Assembly: GCF_003945595.2 (NCBI RefSeq)
Contig: NW_024104365.1
Coordinates: 8,775,049 to 8,839,048 of the forward strand
Reading direction: 5' to 3'
Origin: Pipra filicauda
Taxonomy: Eukaryota > Chordata > Aves > Passeriformes > Pipridae
DNA length: 64,000 nt
The notes beneath the pieces were generated by a model. It was not told the DNA's origin. It did no database searches and saw only the letters and a list, made by a program, of their open reading frames with translations. Positions 1 through 12,444 of the stretch are shown here, one piece after another. Position numbers and translations under genes: made by a program. Every line of letters begins with the position of its first letter. The first letter of the stretch is position 1.

Positions 1-234
1 GAGGGTAATAAGGCATCATGTTACGAGCCAGGGAGAGGCAAAAGCATTTAGGAATTCCATTTTCCAGCCAGTGCTAGTGGATAATCACTATAATGTAGCA
101 TGATGAGGCTGCAAACTTTGTTCTTGGAATTTAATAGTCCTTTTATTGAAATAAAAGCAGGTTATTCCTTCTTCTTATGTGACATCTCTGAGGCAAGAGG
201 TGCTGCAGGTCAGATTTTCTGGATCTTTTTGCAT

Positions 235-443
235 TTCATAGAATCACTTAGGATGGAAAAGACCTTCTAGATCTTCAAGTCTAACCTGTGACTGATCCCC
301 ACCTTGTCACCCAGCCCAGAGCACTGAGTGCCACGTCCAGTCTTTCCTTGGACATTTCCAGGGATGGAGACTCCATCACCTCCCTGGGCAGCCTCTTCCA
401 ATGTTTGACAACCCTTTCCATGAAGAAATTCTTCCTGAATTTA
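235..443 (-). mobile_element. CR1 fragment
   Basis: Recognised by the reverse complement of the CR1 3' end (AGAATCACTTAGGATGGAAA) followed by the conserved CTCCCTGGGCAGCCTCTTCC region. 5' truncated. Confidence 0.85.
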
Positions 444-856
444 CAGTATTATCTGTAGGACAGACAATAAAGCTGGAATTATATTTTATTTCATTAGTAT
501 AGTTTTGCTGTCATTTTCCTGCAGACTGAACTGTAATTGCCATTTTTCCACCCTCCCACTGGCAAGATGAGGATTGTTGGGATGGGGAAGGGAACTGCCT
601 GCTGCCTTCAGCTCTTGATTTATCCACAGCTTTTTGTTGCAGCAAGATATAAACATACATCAGCATATGCTTTAGCTGAAAACCAGAGCTTGCCAACTCA
701 AGCAGGTTGGGAATTTTCCATCCAGGGAAAGAGCAATCTCAGCAAAAAAAAAAAAAAATTTAAAAAAAATCCTCCTTGGGGACAAAAAGGCGGTTTTGCC
801 TAAATAATTCAATTTTCATTCTCCTTAAATAAAAGTCTGGAGTCTGGGAAATATCC

Positions 857-960
857 CTAGAATGGTTTGGGTTGGAAGGGACCTTAAAGATCATCTTGTT
901 CCAACCCCCTGCCATGGGCAGGGACACCTTCTACTAGACCAGGTTGCTCTGGTCCCATTG
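857..960 (-). mobile_element. CR1 3' end, about 100 bp
   Basis: Only the last 100 bases of the element (GGTTTGGGTTGGAAGGGACC onward). Confidence 0.85.
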
Positions 961-2285
961 CCTATAATCTCTCCTTAAATATCCATAGATTATGGTTGCT
1001 GGAGGTGCTGGTACCTTTGCTCTGACCAGCCTGGTCCTTGTTACACACTTCCTGAAGCCAGCTCAGCTCTGTGTGTCATGGAAGCTCCTGGGCAGGAGCC
1101 CAGAGCATGAAAATATGACACATGAACTATCCCAGGCCCCTCTGAAGGTACAGCTCACTGAGCTGGAATCTTCAGCTCAGCAGCCCAAAAAAAGGAATCC
1201 TGAAATATTAAAAATGTTTTTGTTAAAGGTACCTCCAGGAAATACTCTGTGGAGCTCGACTAAATCAAGGGAAAAGGGTGTAATACAAAAAAAAAAAAAA
1301 TATATTTAGGTCTTAATTTTCATTCAGGACAAAGATGAACATTAAAGTATCAGGGGAAAACCTTTCAGAGAGCTCTGCTAAGCAAAATAAAACCCTCCAG
1401 TGCACACACAGAGATCTCCCCAGCCCGGAGATCAGAGGTAGAGCCAACTGCGTCTGACAGGGATTAATCACATCCCTTCCCGCCTGGCTGGGCAGGACCC
1501 GGGCACAGCTCCGGGGCAGGAGGAGACCCTACACAAACACTGGGCCCTGATATGCACTGAGACAAAAGGATAAAGCACTCAGGCTTCACTGTTTAAACGC
1601 AGGGATGGTTTGTTGTCAAGCCCGCCAACAAAAAAATCCCTGGAATTTGCTGTGAATATAAGACATGAATCAGTTCAGGGTTGGGGCAGAGCCTGCTTAT
1701 TTTATAATTTTATTTTTTAATTTTATTTTTAATTCTAGTTTTTAATTTTATTATTTTATTTTTAATTTTACTTTTTTTCACCTCTTACAAAATGCTGAAT
1801 GAAATCGTTCAAAGTTCAGAGAGCAAACAAAGCAGGGCTGGCCACTATTTCCAAAGCTTCCAGACACGAACAAATGGCCAGTAACTAAAAACTCAGCTCA
1901 CAGAGTGTAGAAATCTTGGAAAATCGTGCTATAACAGAGGGGAAAATCCTTTGCTGGCTATGGAAGCCGAGTGCTCACAACTCCTGGCTCTCAAGTGCCT
2001 AACTGAGTTTGAAAGGACTGTTAAGCACCATTCACCAAAACAGCTGTCCCTCTTGAAAAGAGGGAAAGCTTCAGGAGGAAAATAAACACAAAGCAGTCTC
2101 TTGTTCCACTGCAGAGCCTTGAAAAAGTGCAGTTAATGCCCTTGGAGAGGCAAAGCCGCGGAGTGTCAGCAGTGTCGCTCTGTCTGCTACAGATTGAACA
2201 GAATCTGCCAAAAAAAGTCAAATTAAAGGGTCATCTGACACTCTGTGCCGTCTCACAGGCCACCAGCAGCCGGGTTGGACTCCAC
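961..2285. other. Unassigned DNA with AT-rich tract
   Basis: A TTTTAATTTTA-type tract lies at 1698-1780 and a poly-A run at 1289-1302; no gene seen. Confidence 0.5.
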
Positions 2286-2416
2286 AGAGTCATGCATTCC
2301 ATGGGTTGGAAGGGACTTTAAAGATCATCTCATTCCACCCCCCTGCCATGGGCAGGGACACCTTCCAATAGACCAGGTTGCTCCAAGTCCCATCCTACCT
2401 GACCTTGGACACTTGC
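2286..2416 (-). mobile_element. CR1 3' end
   Basis: Terminal 130 bp, ending within the ACCTGACCTTGGACACTT region. Confidence 0.85.
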
Positions 2417-2618
2417 TGTTAAGGGAGTAAAATGTAGCCAGACTGAAATGTTATTTTAAAAATTAAATTAAACTCAAATGTTTTTAGCAATCCTCGAAGT
2501 TACTTTAATCAAACAGGGAACTTCCAGCTGAAGCTTCCAGTACTATCAGAAAATCCATGAACACACCTTTTCTCATTCATGCTTAAAACAAACCTTGTGA
2601 GTAAACGTTCCCTTTATT

Positions 2619-2830
2619 ATCATAGAATGGTTTGGGTTGGAAGGGACTTAAAAACCCCACCTTGTTCCATCCCCCTGTCATGAGCAGGGACACCTTCCAC
2701 TAGCCCAGGTTGCTCCAAGTCCCATCCAACCTGGCCTTGGACACTTCCAGGGATGGGGCAGCCACAGCTTCTCTGGGCAACCTGTGCCAGGCCCAAACCA
2801 CCCTCACAGGGAAGAATTGCTTCCAGTGAA
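2619..2830 (-). mobile_element. CR1 fragment
   Basis: Contains the GGCAGCCACAGCTTCTCTGG block; 200 bp from the previous copy, same strand. Confidence 0.88.
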
Positions 2831-3212
2831 ATGACTTCCAGTGGTCCTTTTCAACCTTACCTATCCTGTCATTCCATGATTTTCCAGGCTAATAGATCTC
2901 AGACTTCCATCATATCATCACCTCAGCAATCCCTTTTCCAGGCTGAGTCGTCTGCCACCAAACGGAAGGGAAGTAAGAACCTCTACCATGACCCCGTGGC
3001 TGCTCCAAGGAAGGGCACTGTGCATCCAGCCCAGCCCTGCAGTCAGGGCAGACACAGTCACCTGGGATACTGCAGAGGGAAAAAAGAAAAGATTCTGTTG
3101 TCCCCATGACCCTGAGAGTGCAGAGAGTGGAAGAAAAGGGTGTTTTCAGCTCAGGAAGGATGTGCTTGGAGCACCCAGGGCTTTGCTGTATCTGCTCAGC
3201 TGAGTCAATGTA

Positions 3213-3650
3213 AATCCAAGAATGATTTAGGTTGGAAGAGACCTCCAAGATCAAGTCCAACTTGTGACTGATCCCCACCTTGTCACCCAGCCCAGAGCAC
3301 TGAGTGCCACGTCCAGTCATTCCTTGGACACCTCCAGGGATGAGGACTCCACCACCTCCCTGGGCAGCCCCTTCCAATGTTTAAAAGTCCTTTCCATGAA
3401 GAAATTCCTTCCAATATCCAATCTGAACCTCCCCTGGTGCAACTTGGGGCCGTTTCCCCTTGTCCTGTCCCTTGTTCCCTGGGAGCAGAGCCCGATCCCC
3501 CCCGGTTCCCCCCTCCTGCCAGGTTGTTGCAGAGAGCCAGAAGGTCCCCTCTGAGCATCCTTTTCTCCAGGCTGAGCCCCCCCCAGCTCCTTCAGCCACT
3601 CCTGGTGCTCCAGACCCTTCCCCAGCTCTGTTCCCTTCCCCAGACACACA
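3213..3650 (-). mobile_element. CR1 fragment, about 440 bp
   Basis: Runs through the CAGGCTGAGCCCCCCCCAGC block into the CTGTTCCCTTCCC region; a homopolymer C run sits inside it. Confidence 0.9.
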
Positions 3651-4208
3651 GTAAAGTTCTCTTCCAGACCAGGATCACACCAGGATGGCAGATCCCCCAA
3701 GGGATCAGAAGTGGTCCCATAAACCATTCCCTTCCTCCAGCACCGAGCCAGCACTTGGAGCATTACACTGGCATAGAATCAGCAGGATGGAGTGAGCAGA
3801 AAGCTGGCCCTGAACCACCCCATCCTCTGGGTCCAGCTGGAATCCAAGGCCTCCCTGATACAGCCCAGCTGGAAAACTCTCCTCCCAGAGCTCAGGAGGT
3901 TGCCTGCTCGTGGGAAAGAGCACAAAGCCCTGCAAGATAAGAAAGGTAAAACCAAGGACAGAGGTAGGAACGTCAATGTGATGGCAGCAGCTCCAAGGGG
4001 CAAGAGTAAAACCATCAATATGGGAAGGCAGAAAATCCTAAAGGGAAGAAAACTCAAGCCCAGATGGGTGGATGGCATCTCAGCAGCGTGGATGTTCCAT
4101 TCCAACAACCAGCTGAGGGTGATCCTCCCACCCAGTGAGCACCAATGTGGGCAGCAAAGACACCTTGGGTGTCTTCCTCTGGTCAGCACAGCCTTGGAGC
4201 TCACTAAG

Positions 4209-4330
4209 CCAGGTTGGACAGGGCTTGGAGCAACCTAGGATAGTGGAAGGTCTCCTTGCCCACGGCATGAGGTTGGAACAAGATGATCTTTAAGGTCCCT
4301 TCCAACACAAACCATTCTGTGATTCTATGA
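4209..4330 (+). mobile_element. CR1 3' end
   Basis: Plus-strand 3' terminus ending CATTCTGTGATTCTATGA. Confidence 0.87.
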
Positions 4331-4348
4331 CAGTCCTCACCTGTGTGT

Positions 4349-4515
4349 ATCCTAGAATTAGGTTGGAAAAGACCTCCAAGATCACTGAGTGCAACTGTTC
4401 TCCCAGCACTGACAAGGCCCTGACTAAACCATGTCTCCAAGTACCACATCCACATACCTTTTGAACACTTCCAGGGCAATTCCAGTGCTTCCCTGGGCAG
4501 CTTGTTCCAGTCCTG
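4349..4515 (-). mobile_element. CR1 fragment
   Basis: Lies back to back with the plus-strand copy at 4209-4330, 3' end to 3' end, with only about 20 bp between them. Confidence 0.83.
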
Positions 4516-4565
4516 CTCAGAGAATCTCTGTGCATGTCAAGATATGTCCCCAAAAATGCTCCATG

Positions 4566-4585
4566 GAGAGAGAGAGAGAGAGAGT
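4566..4585. repeat. (GA)n microsatellite
   Basis: About nine GA units after CATG. Confidence 0.85.
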
Positions 4586-5889
4586 TACAGGCAACTGAGA
4601 AGTTTGTATGGTTTGTATTTTTCATGTTATCTGGATTTTAAGGTTTTGTGGGTTTGTCTGTTGTCTGGATTTTTTTTTTTTTTTTTTTTAAATAATATAA
4701 ATCCATGTCCGAAAGACTTCAAACATAAAAAACCAACCTGAAGTTCATTAACAGACTAACAAGGGAATATTGGGAATGCAAATCAAAGGGAAGAGAGCAG
4801 GACATGTTCCAACAAGCTGCTCTGCCTCTCAAGGCCATAATGAGAGGGATCTGGGCTGGGTGTTGAGGTTTCTCAGCAGAAAGAAATCCAGGGAGCTGAA
4901 AACAGGGAGAGAGGGCAGCAAAAGGCTGATTTTGACTCAGAAGAGGAACAGCTTGATCCTCACAGCACATTATCCACCTCCCTCACTCAGACCCCCTGGA
5001 ACAGCAGCTGGGTTACAGATTTAGGGATGCTCCTGATTTGGAGAGCAACATATGCAGCCAGTCCCTGAGGGATCTGATTCCTCAGCAGTTGATCCCATTT
5101 CTTCCTGCCTCAAACAGTTCCAAAACTGCAACAAATTTAACATGGTGTCACCCAGGACCAAGAAAAGCCCCAGACCATTCCCACCCTCCAGGAGGGGCAG
5201 TTTATTAACACACAGTAAACTGGAAATTCCTAAGCATCCTTTGCATAGCCTGTGGTGAGGGACTTCTCCATGCTGGGACTCTGAGCACTGCCAGGATGGT
5301 GACCAGGGTTGTTGGGAATGACTTCTGCTGCTGGGAATCTCCATCAGCAGACAAGCACTGTCCATCCTCTCCTAGGCAGCCATGGTGGCTCTAAGACTGT
5401 TCCTGTCACTCTCCCCACTCTACACCACTGCCTTTTTCCTCCCCTTTCCCATGAAGCATCCAGAAGTGCTGCTTGTTCAAAGCTTTCAGAAACAGCCTCT
5501 CCCAGAACCTCAGGCTTGATCTCCCTCCCATCCCCTCCTACACATTCTGTGGGGTTTTGTGGTCTCATCCTGCTCCCCTCTGCCCTTGCTGAACTTGCAC
5601 CCACTGTGCTTGGATAGCTGAAGGAAAGAAGCTCTTCCCAGCCTTTCAGGACACCTGGAGACACAGCAAAGCTCCTGCCATAGGGATGTGCCATCCCTGT
5701 GGTTCCTTGGTGAAGAGACTCACTTGAGATGACACCAGCAATCCTGTGGCAGCGGCAGGACCAGGACTTCACTCTCCCAAATCCCAGTCTGGTGCCTAAA
5801 ACAATAAAAATAAAAAAAGGAATTGTTCTTCCAGTCTACATGAGGATCCAGCTGCAGTGACAGTCTATGATGACAGCTCATTAAGCCAT
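4586..5889. other. Unassigned DNA
   Basis: A poly-T run at 4670-4690; nothing else recognised. Confidence 0.5.
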
Positions 5890-5992
5890 AAAATCATGGA
5901 ATGGTTTGGGATGGAAGGGACCTTAAAGCTATTTCATTCCAATTCCCTGCCATAGGTAGGGACATCTTCCACTATCCCAGGTTGCTCCAAGC
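5890..5992 (-). mobile_element. CR1 3' end, about 100 bp
   Basis: Opens AAATCATGGAATGGTTTGGG; more diverged than most copies. Confidence 0.8.
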
Positions 5993-6305
5993 CTCCAAGG
6001 AGTTCTCTGTTTAAAACAAAAAGCCCAAACTCTAAAACAACCCTTATTCCTGCCAGGAAGTTTTTATTCCATACCATCAAGGATCTACAAGCCAAAAGGA
6101 AATGTTGCACTTACTTTGCTGGCACATCAGTGTTTTTCATGCCAGGAAAGAGACCATCCTGGATGGTACCACCACCGACTGGGATGTGCAGTCCTGGAAA
6201 CTGGGCGTGTACCTCCCTAAGCTGTAACAAACCTGAGTTTAGTAGCTAAACCAGTGTTTTTAAGACTGGTGTAACACACATCTTACCACAGTGAGTCTGT
6301 GTGTC

Positions 6306-7027
6306 ACGGAATCACAGAATGGGATGGGTTGGAAGGGACCTTAAGCTCATCCAGTTCCAACCCCCTGCCATGGGCAGGGACATCTTCCACTAGCCCAGGT
6401 TGCTCCAAGTCCCATCCAACCTGGCCTTGGACACTTCCATGGATCCAGGGGCAGCCACAGCTTCTCTGAGCAACCTGTGCCAGGGCCTCACCACCCTCAC
6501 AGCCAACAATTCCTCCCCAGTGTCCCATCTATTCCTGCCCTCTGGCAGTGGGAAGCTGTTCCCTGCGTCCTGTCCCTCCAGGCCCTTGTCCCAAGTCCCT
6601 CTCCAGATCTCCTGGAGCCCCTTTAGGCACTGGAAGGGGCTCCAAGGTCTCCCTGGAGCCTTCTCTGCTCCAGGTGAACACCCCCAGCTCTCCCAGCCTG
6701 GCTCCAGAGCAGAGGGGTTCCAGCCCTTGGAGCATCTCCGTGGCCTCCTCTGGACTCGCTCCAGCAGCTCCACGTCCTTGTGCTGTTGTTCCCCAGGGCT
6801 GGAGGCAGCTCTGCAGGTGGGGTCTCACCTGAGGGGGCAGAGGGGCAGAATCCTCCCCTCCCCTGCTGCCCACGCTGTGGGATGAGCCCAGGACATGGGG
6901 GGTTTCTGGGCTGGGAGTGCCCATGGCCGGGGCATGTCCAGCCTCTCACCCACCAGCACCCAAAGTTCTCCCCAGGGCTGCTCCATCTGTTCATCCTCAG
7001 CCTGGACTGATTCCAGGAGTTGCCCCA
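6306..7027 (-). mobile_element. Long CR1 fragment, about 720 bp
   Basis: One of three long copies of the same subfamily (with 37155-37808 and 57750-58458); reaches into the CTGCTCCATCTGTTCATC region beyond the 3' UTR. Confidence 0.9.
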
Positions 7028-7496
7028 ACTTAGTGCAGTGGTTGGGTTGTTTGCCAGCACTTTCACATACTGAGGGAGCAGATTTGGAGCTTTCAGAGCA
7101 AACCCTCCATTAGCTGAGCTGCAGCATCAGATAAAGTATCTGAATCCATCAGCAACACCCTCACAGCAGAACATCAAAGGATCATCAGCTGAGCTCTGAA
7201 AGACAAATGCCAGGGGCTTGTCATGACATTCCCACAGCAGGGGAAGCTGTGAGCAGCCAACACAGCCCAGCATCACCGAGTTTCAGCCCATGTGCAATGG
7301 TAAATCCTCCTCATTGTCTTCTCTCACTGCTTGGAGGAAAAATAGGCAGCATGGAAGAGAGTCCTGCAGTGGCACTAAATAATAACACTTGGGTTTTCAA
7401 AACAGAAATGCCAACAGTCTCAAAAAAAAAAAAAAAAAAAGAGAAGTTGAATAAAACCAAATTTCAACACTTGGTCAGATGGACTCCTGATACATG

Positions 7497-7616
7497 AAGT
7501 GTCCAAGGCCAGGTTAGGTGGGGCTTGGAGTAACCTGGGATAGAGGAAGGTGTTCCTGCCCATGGAGCTGGATGGTCTTTAAGGTCCCTTCCAATCCAAA
7601 CCATTCTATGATTCTC
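7497..7616 (+). mobile_element. CR1 3' end
   Basis: Starts at AGTGTCCAAGGCCAGG, ends CATTCTATGATTCTC. Confidence 0.85.
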
Positions 7617-8110
7617 TAGTTATTTTCTCCCTCCCCTCCTAAAATCAAGCTTAACCCAGATCAGGCTGCCTGATCACAGCTGAAAGTATTTTAAATAGAC
7701 CTACTCTGTTTCACCTGGGACTTTTGGAAACGTTTTGCAAATAGAGGGACTGAAAATCAACCTTTTCACATCAAAACCTTCAGCAACTTTCCCTGTGTTA
7801 TCACACAGGGCTGCACACCCCACCCCAGTCTCCATCTGCTCCAACACCAAAAGCCACAAAAACTCACCACCTTCCCAACGAGTTGCAGAGACCACAGATG
7901 ACACTGCAGGGAAACAGAAAGCCCAGTGGTTCCCAGACTCCTGACTCACTAGCAGGGAGAGATCCAGGAGCTTCCACAGTTCCCAGCCTCCATTTCCCAA
8001 GAGCTGTTTAGTCTTTTTTTGTTCCTTCCCCTGGCACGTGCACCGGGGTACCCCCACCTCCCTCAAAAACAACAGGTAACTGTGACCCCAGGTCTATGGA
8101 TGGACTTCAT

Positions 8111-8335
8111 AGTCACAGAACAGTTTGGGTTGCAAGGAACCTTAAAAACCATCTCATTTCAACCCCCTGCCTTGGGTAGGGACACCTCCCACTACCCCAG
8201 GTTGCTCCAAGCCCCGTCCAACCTGGCCTTGGACACTGCCAGGGATGGGGCAGCCACAGCTTCTCTGGGCAACCTGTGCCAGGGCCTCACCACTCTCACC
8301 CTCTTTTAGTTTAAAACCATTCCCCCTTCTGTCAC
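8111..8335 (-). mobile_element. CR1 fragment
   Basis: Contains the CAGCCACAGCTTCTCTGGGC block. Confidence 0.88.
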
Positions 8336-11300
8336 CATCTCCCTTCTGCAGGGCTTTGCTTCAGCCCAAACCCCTTTCCCTCTGAATACCCCTGCCTCTC
8401 TGCCTTTGGAGAGTTCAATACCAGCAAAAAACCTTGGCCAAGCTAATTATTTATCCATCATGTGCAGAGCTGGTGTCCAAGGACCAAAACCTTGATATCA
8501 GAGCTCTGCCAGCCACTCACAGCCTCAGGGTCTCAACCTTTTCCTTCCATCCCTCTTCTACAATCACAGAACCTGTTCAGCTGTAAAATAAACACACATG
8601 AGCTGAAAAGAGCTAAAATTTCAGGCAAGAACTCACACCCAGGCCACACACACACAGTGGGAAGCAGACGCCACACCAATAAAGATTCAGCACTATAATT
8701 AAAGAACTTTTTAGTCTTCAAGATTTTAATTCAAACAGACACATCTACTATATTCTCACATATCTACAGCAAAGTTTACAGCCACTTTGTATCTGTTTTT
8801 CTCCCCCCAAATGGCTGAACATTGAGCCATGATCTTTTTTCCTCAGATTTGTTACCTTTTTTTTGCAATATATTCCATACCACAGCAGTTGGGGTTCTGT
8901 ACACACACAGCATACACCTAAAACAGCACAACTCCCAGCCCTGCTATTGCAATTTGTACAAGAAAAATCAAGACTGATGCAGCAGCCAAGTCCAAATAGC
9001 AATTCCAGATGTTGGGACAGCAGTGCACTCATCACTTGAATTGGCAGCAGTGAACAGATACACACCACACAGTGCTGCTATCACAAAATACAGGGAGTGC
9101 TGGGATACACCTTCCCTCCTCCCACAGGAGCCTGGACACACAAGAGCACTTCCCAAGGCTGGAGCAAAGCACACATGAGACACCAAAATGCTGTACAGTG
9201 CAATTTGAAGTTCTATCCTATGCAACAGGAGTGCACTTCAACCAGTGCCACATTCAAGAGTTAGATCAATACAATCAAAATATTGAAGGTAAATAATTCC
9301 CTTATGAAAACTGTGCAAGTTAGTTCCTTTTCCCTTCTTCTTTTTTTCTTTTGGTAAGTGGCAGTGTCCTCATTGACTGACCCCAAAATTTGGAGGTGGG
9401 GCCCTCAGTGTCCAGCTTGTTCCACAATTAGTGTGTGCAAAAGAGCAGAAGCAGGGGGTCAGCAGGGGTGTAAGGCAGTGGCACAGGGAAGAGCCAGAGC
9501 TGGGCACTGCCACAGCACCTGGAGCTTGGGAAGACACTGGGAATCTGCAATGGGGGTGTCAGGGACTTCAGGGGGCAGGTGTCCCCCTCTGAGAGGGGGC
9601 AAATCCAACATCGATATTAAATATGTGATTAAATATGGGAGACAAGCAGGAAAGCAAAGAATCGGAGTGTTCCGCTGTGTTTCACACCAGTAGCCACCAG
9701 ACTGGTGCCTGGGAAGCACTGGGAATGAATGGAAAGGTTAAAGGAGAACATGGAAGCAGCCTGACACAAGAGCTCTGTGAACTGTCCTCTCCCAGGAGGA
9801 GTTAAAACACCACATCGTGTCCCAACTCCATCACCTGCAACACCTCACAGGGCTGCTGCAGGTAACCTGTTTGCAGGGACAGGAATTATGGAATGAACTG
9901 CTGGAGCTGCTCAGGGTGACCCCAGCACTTCCACACAAAGGCTGGGATCCACCAAGCCAAGGCACACACAGCACTTGGGTGTGGATTCAGACACAAGGGG
10001 AGGATGGATTAAATGCCAGCTCAGGGGGAATGCGCTGCCTTTTGTTGGCTGTCACAGCTGGTTTCCCAATTTCCTGGGATGCCTGCAGTTTGCAGGAGAG
10101 GCTGGAGGAGCCAGGCAATTAGATCCCAAAAAACCCCATCTCTGCTTCTCTATTATTTAGCTCAATCTATAATTACTGTGTTAGGAAATTGCATAACCTT
10201 CAAGGGTGTTTTATGTATAGCCTATTACAAGGAAAACAGTGTCTTCTGAATCCTTCCCATCTGGCTGGGGATAATGGATTTCAGATGTACAAATCCTGAA
10301 CTGGGCAGGGAAACACCACCCAGGGAGGTGCAGATCCCACAGAAATGATTTTAAAGGGTGAACAGTCATTTTAGAGGGCTTATATTAACAACATAGCCAG
10401 AGGTATCTCCAGCAGCCAGATTTGGAGGTGGGAAGAGGGAACAGCCAAATTGTGCCTCCCCTGTGATGCAGGACAGATCACCCTGAGCAGCATTCCCTGT
10501 GTCAGACTTGATTTAGTGAACAAAACCATCACTCTCCAAACCTAAAAAGAAATCAGTGTTACAAGCAGGGAGAATTACTTTTCTGCCTTCAGTGGCTTAA
10601 AAGGGATCTTGGTATTTTTTCATGACTTTAGGGCTAAGTTTAGGTTAGTCAAGAAGAAAAGAATTAAGGAAATAAAGAGTGAACAAGAGGCATTAAGGTA
10701 GCACTTAATCACTATAACATAATTTTATATTGCTTCCTTGGTTATAGGATTTCCTTAGAATATATTTAGTGGCCACATGATTTTTGCAGATCACTCTCCA
10801 GCTGCTTCTACAACAACTAAAGATCCTGCAGTTTTACATTTATCTGTGTGAAAGTGGCTTTTAAATAAAGGCAGTTTCATTCCACAAACTGGAAGCTCAA
10901 CAGTTTCCAAAGAGAACACCACTGACCTCTTGCAGCTCCATTTCAGTAACAGCAAGATTTCTGGATAATCCCAGCCACATGTGCTGCTGTTAATTCAACT
11001 CTTCTCAGTCCTGTCCATCCATGGAATTGAGCTGAGAAAATGAGTATTTCAGACCTACTCTTACCTGTCTTTTGAAAGGAGAAAAAAAATCGCTAAAGAA
11101 AACTCTGATTTCATAAAAGCAGATTGAAGTCGCAGAAACAGGAAGAGCAGCTACAAAATACAAAGTTAAATGGAAAAAAAAAGCTTATCCCTAAAGTCTT
11201 TAAGTAATTTTAGCAGCTACCAATCATCTAAACTCTGAGCATTTCTGTAGTGTGATGGCCTCTTAATCTGCAGCAGATCTGTGAGGTCACCTGAACTTCC

Positions 11301-12280
11301 AGCTCCTGCTTTTTTGAGGTTTCACAACATGGATATAAGAGCACAAGAGGGAAAAGCACATCAGCTGGAGCAAAAGTGCTTTGCTGAGCTGTAGATGCAA
11401 TGCTGTGAACCTGGCCAGGTGTCCAAACCCAGCCAGGGGACTTGGAAATTCCAAGAAGGCAGCTTGGATCTGGGTAAAAGGACAGCTCTGAGCCCCTGTT
11501 CTGCAAGTGAACGCCTCCAGCAGCTACCAAACCTTTTTTGTTTTCCAGGCAGAATAAAATTTGTTATTTCTTAGGAGATATTTATCCATGAGGGACAATT
11601 CCACCTGGAAGTCATGGCTTAAACATTAGCAGCAGAATCCCTACTTCAGTTCTGTATTGCACTGAAAAGTCTTGCTCTGGTTTGGTATTTAAATTTCTGC
11701 TCCCAAGCCAATGCTGAACACAAAAACCCAAGTGTCAGATGTGAAGGCTACTGAGAGAATTGTGTAGACTGGCAGAAACTGTAGTTAGATTTTAACAATT
11801 TCTAGTTTTTCTAGGAAACTAAAGAACTAAGCTGCCTTACCTACTCTTGGGGAGAAAAGGTGCTTTCAGACAAAATGCCTTTACCTATCTATGTAGAAGT
11901 CTGTATTTTAATCCTGTGAGTGTTTAGACAGTTCAACAAACCCAGAAAAAATCCAAAATAAATTGGAGACATCCTGTCTCTTGGCCCATCCTGGTCATCC
12001 ACACAGTTGGAGGTAAAGAGTTCCAGCTCCTGCTGACACTGTACACAATGTTGAGACAGAGAAGCGGCCAAGAGAGGACACTGTGCCCAGCTGTGTCTTC
12101 TGTAAACAAAACAAAAATCCCTCCCAGGAGAGCAGGGAGGTTCATAGTGTGAAGGTTTCAGCAGTGGGAGGGCTGAGGGCAGCTGGGCCCAAGGGCTCAG
12201 CAACACATGCACTTTTCCATGTTCAGTCTTTAGTGTAGAGGGGGCTGGAAAGGAAGGACCTGAGGCAAAGCCCGGGCAGC
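8336..12280 (-). other. MTMR9: Downstream flank of MTMR9, probably in part its 3' UTR
   Basis: Almost 4 kb with no CR1 copy, which contrasts with the CR1-dense DNA on both sides and fits a long transcribed 3' UTR. On the minus strand I see no AATAAA; ATTAAA occurs at 11912-11907 and at 8730-8725, so the UTR could be about 370 nt or about 3.5 kb. I see no exon of another gene. Confidence 0.4.
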
Positions 12281-12444
12281 TCACGGGTTGTGCTGCACCC
12301 TTGCAGCCGCCTCCAGCTCTGCCAGCTGCCTCCTCAACACCTTCACCTTGTCCTGGAGTTCCTTGTTGTATTTTATAATCTTCACCATTTCTTCTTGGGC
12401 TTCCTCCAGGTACTGGGAAGGCCTGTTCCACCGGAGGAAGACAC
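12281..12444 (-). CDS. MTMR9: MTMR9 coding exon 10 with stop
   Basis: Opens [15 protein letters not shown] and codes the Lys/Glu/Leu-rich C-terminal coiled coil ([18 protein letters not shown] then [10 protein letters not shown]) used for pairing with MTMR6/7/8. TGA at 12283-12281. Confidence 0.95.

Noticed and set aside
3792..4238. 148-codon frames near 4 kb on both strands
   Set aside because: Partly CR1, no family features, and opposing frames of equal length.
11889..12431. 180-codon minus-strand frame over the MTMR9 last exon
   Set aside because: Wrong frame. The MTMR9 frame through the same bases gives the coiled coil and stops at 12281.
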